Source: Deferribacterales bacterium
Lineage (GTDB): Bacteria > Chrysiogenota > Deferribacteres > Deferribacterales > JAISNW01
NCBI GenBank assembly: GCA_025997275.1
Contig: BNUJ01000089.1
Coordinates: 1 to 5,724 of the forward strand
Direction: 5' to 3'
Length of the DNA stretch: 5,724 nt
Made by a program: the position numbers and the translations under genes. The notes beneath the pieces are model-generated. The model saw only the letters and a list, made by a program, of their open reading frames with translations, had not been told where the DNA came from and did not search any database. Shown here in pieces: positions 5,144 through 5,724 of this stretch. Numbering within the stretch: the first letter of the stretch is position 1; every line of letters starts with the position of its first letter.

Positions 5144-5701
5144 ATGGCACTTAGTGTTTACACAAACACGGCATCTGTCATTGCACAGGGCAATCTAGCA
5201 CGGGCTAATAGCTCATTGGCTAAGTCTATTGAACGCCTGTCATCTGGACTGCGGATAAATCACGCATCGGATGACGCATCGGGTTTGGCTATTTCTGAAA
5301 AATTGCGGGGACAAATCAGGGGAATGGCAAGGGCATATTTGAATGCCCAAGATGGAATTTCCCTTCTGCAAACAGCAGAAGGTGGCATGGAAGTAATAGG
5401 GGAAATGGTTCAGCGTATACGGGAGTTAGCAGTTCAGGCTGGTAACGGCACCTACACCACTAACGACAGACGGGAGCTTCAGAAAGAAGTTGACCAGCTA
5501 AAGGCTGAGATTAGTCGCATCTCCTCATCCACCGAATACAATACCAAAAAGTTGCTCACAGGTAATTCTAGCGGTCTATGGTCGTCTAACAATAGCGACA
5601 TCGGTGTTATTTTTCGTTCGGCACCACCTACGGATGGCAACTATAGGTTATCGTTTGAGATGCGACTAATCTCAGCCTTTAGCTGGTCAACTTCTTTCTG
5701 A
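5144..5701 (+). CDS. fliC: Flagellin, N-terminal part; 3' end replaced by inverted sequence
   Basis: This encodes the flagellar filament subunit, exported by the flagellar type III system and polymerised outside the cell. The D0/D1 helices are well conserved: SLAKSIERLSSGLRINHASDDASGLAISEKLRGQIRG (24-60), NAQDGISLLQTAEGGM (67-82), QRIRELAVQAGNGTYTTNDR (90-109) and the KEVDQLKAEISRI coil (114-126). QRIRELAVQ is the region recognised by TLR5 in other flagellins and looks intact. The start has GGAGG 9 bases before ATG. From about 140 the sequence (GNSSGLWSSNNSDIGVIFRSAPPTDGNYRLSF) looks like an ordinary transition to the variable domain. From base 5657 (residue 172) the frame reads the reverse complement of its own codons 105-127, so the last 14 residues and the stop at 5699-5701 are not a natural flagellin end. 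The D2/D3 region and C-terminal D0/D1 helices are missing. Treat it as a partial gene; fliC is used loosely, as the name varies by lineage. Confidence 0.9.
   Translation: MALSVYTNTASVIAQGNLARANSSLAKSIERLSSGLRINHASDDASGLAISEKLRGQIRGMARAYLNAQDGISLLQTAEGGMEVIGEMVQRIRELAVQAGNGTYTTNDRRELQKEVDQLKAEISRISSSTEYNTKKLLTGNSSGLWSSNNSDIGVIFRSAPPTDGNYRLSFEMRLISAFSWSTSF
5456..5523 (+). repeat. 68-bp inverted repeat, copy 1 (inside flagellin codons 105-127)
   Basis: This segment encodes TTNDRRELQKEVDQLKAEISRIS of the flagellin D1 helix and is the native copy, since it keeps the frame and the family sequence. It matches 5657-5724 in reverse complement at all 68 positions. The two copies are separated by 133 bases of flagellin sequence. 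Confidence 0.97.
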
Positions 5702-5724
5702 AGCTCCCGTCTGTCGTTAGTGGT
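5657..5724 (-). repeat. 68-bp inverted repeat, copy 2, at the window edge
   Basis: This is the perfect reverse complement of 5456-5523. It begins abruptly after TATCGTTT and runs to the last base of the window, so its true length is unknown. Read on the plus strand it is out of character for flagellin and brings a stop codon at 5699-5701. The most likely origin is a template-switching or assembly chimera at a contig end; a real inverted flagellin copy is possible. Confidence 0.97.

Overview
The window looks like a stretch of chromosome from a flagellated bacterium. The flagellin, the two FliA-like (sigma-28-type) promoter matches in front of it and the HD-GYP c-di-GMP phosphodiesterase all point to a motile organism with c-di-GMP signalling. 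The methylmalonyl-CoA epimerase suggests propionate/succinate-type or branched-chain amino-acid metabolism. The long amidophosphoribosyltransferase-like protein resembles, from memory, a form common in Bacteroidetes, a group that rarely makes bacterial flagella. I therefore do not assign a phylum; a Synergistetes-like or other anaerobic lineage is possible but unproven.

Layout, left to right. (1) Bases 1-160 are the right end of an insertion sequence: the last 35 codons of a transposase-like protein followed by two near-identical 19-20 bp direct repeats. (2) Bases 175-1062, minus strand: a complete family 2 glycosyltransferase, probably for surface glycans. (3) Bases 1093-1203: a good sigma-70 promoter and tRNA-Thr(TGT). 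(4) Bases 1262-2497, plus strand: a DUF3391/HD-GYP phosphodiesterase starting 58 bases after the tRNA, with no terminator between, so probably on the same transcript. (5) Bases 4811 down to 2515, minus strand: a two-gene operon, methylmalonyl-CoA epimerase then a PurF-like protein, 5 bases apart, with a recognisable promoter at 4860-4888 and a perfect 7-2-7 palindrome in its leader. (6) Bases 4900-5143: a dense regulatory region for flagellin with two FliA-type promoter matches of identical spacing and an mRNA leader holding two strong hairpins and five ANGGA motifs, one of them inside the Shine-Dalgarno sequence. This arrangement suggests CsrA control. (7) From 5144: the conserved N-terminal part of a flagellin.

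The most important oddity is at the right edge. The last 68 bases (5657-5724) are a perfect reverse complement of 5456-5523 inside the same flagellin gene. The flagellin reading frame is therefore genuine only to about residue 171; its last 14 residues are read from the inverted copy. Because the copy is perfect and runs to the last base, a chimeric or assembly-derived contig end is the likeliest explanation. A real inverted flagellin segment (a phase-variable or duplicated locus) is the exciting alternative. The left end falls in an insertion sequence, which also fits the window being a whole short contig.
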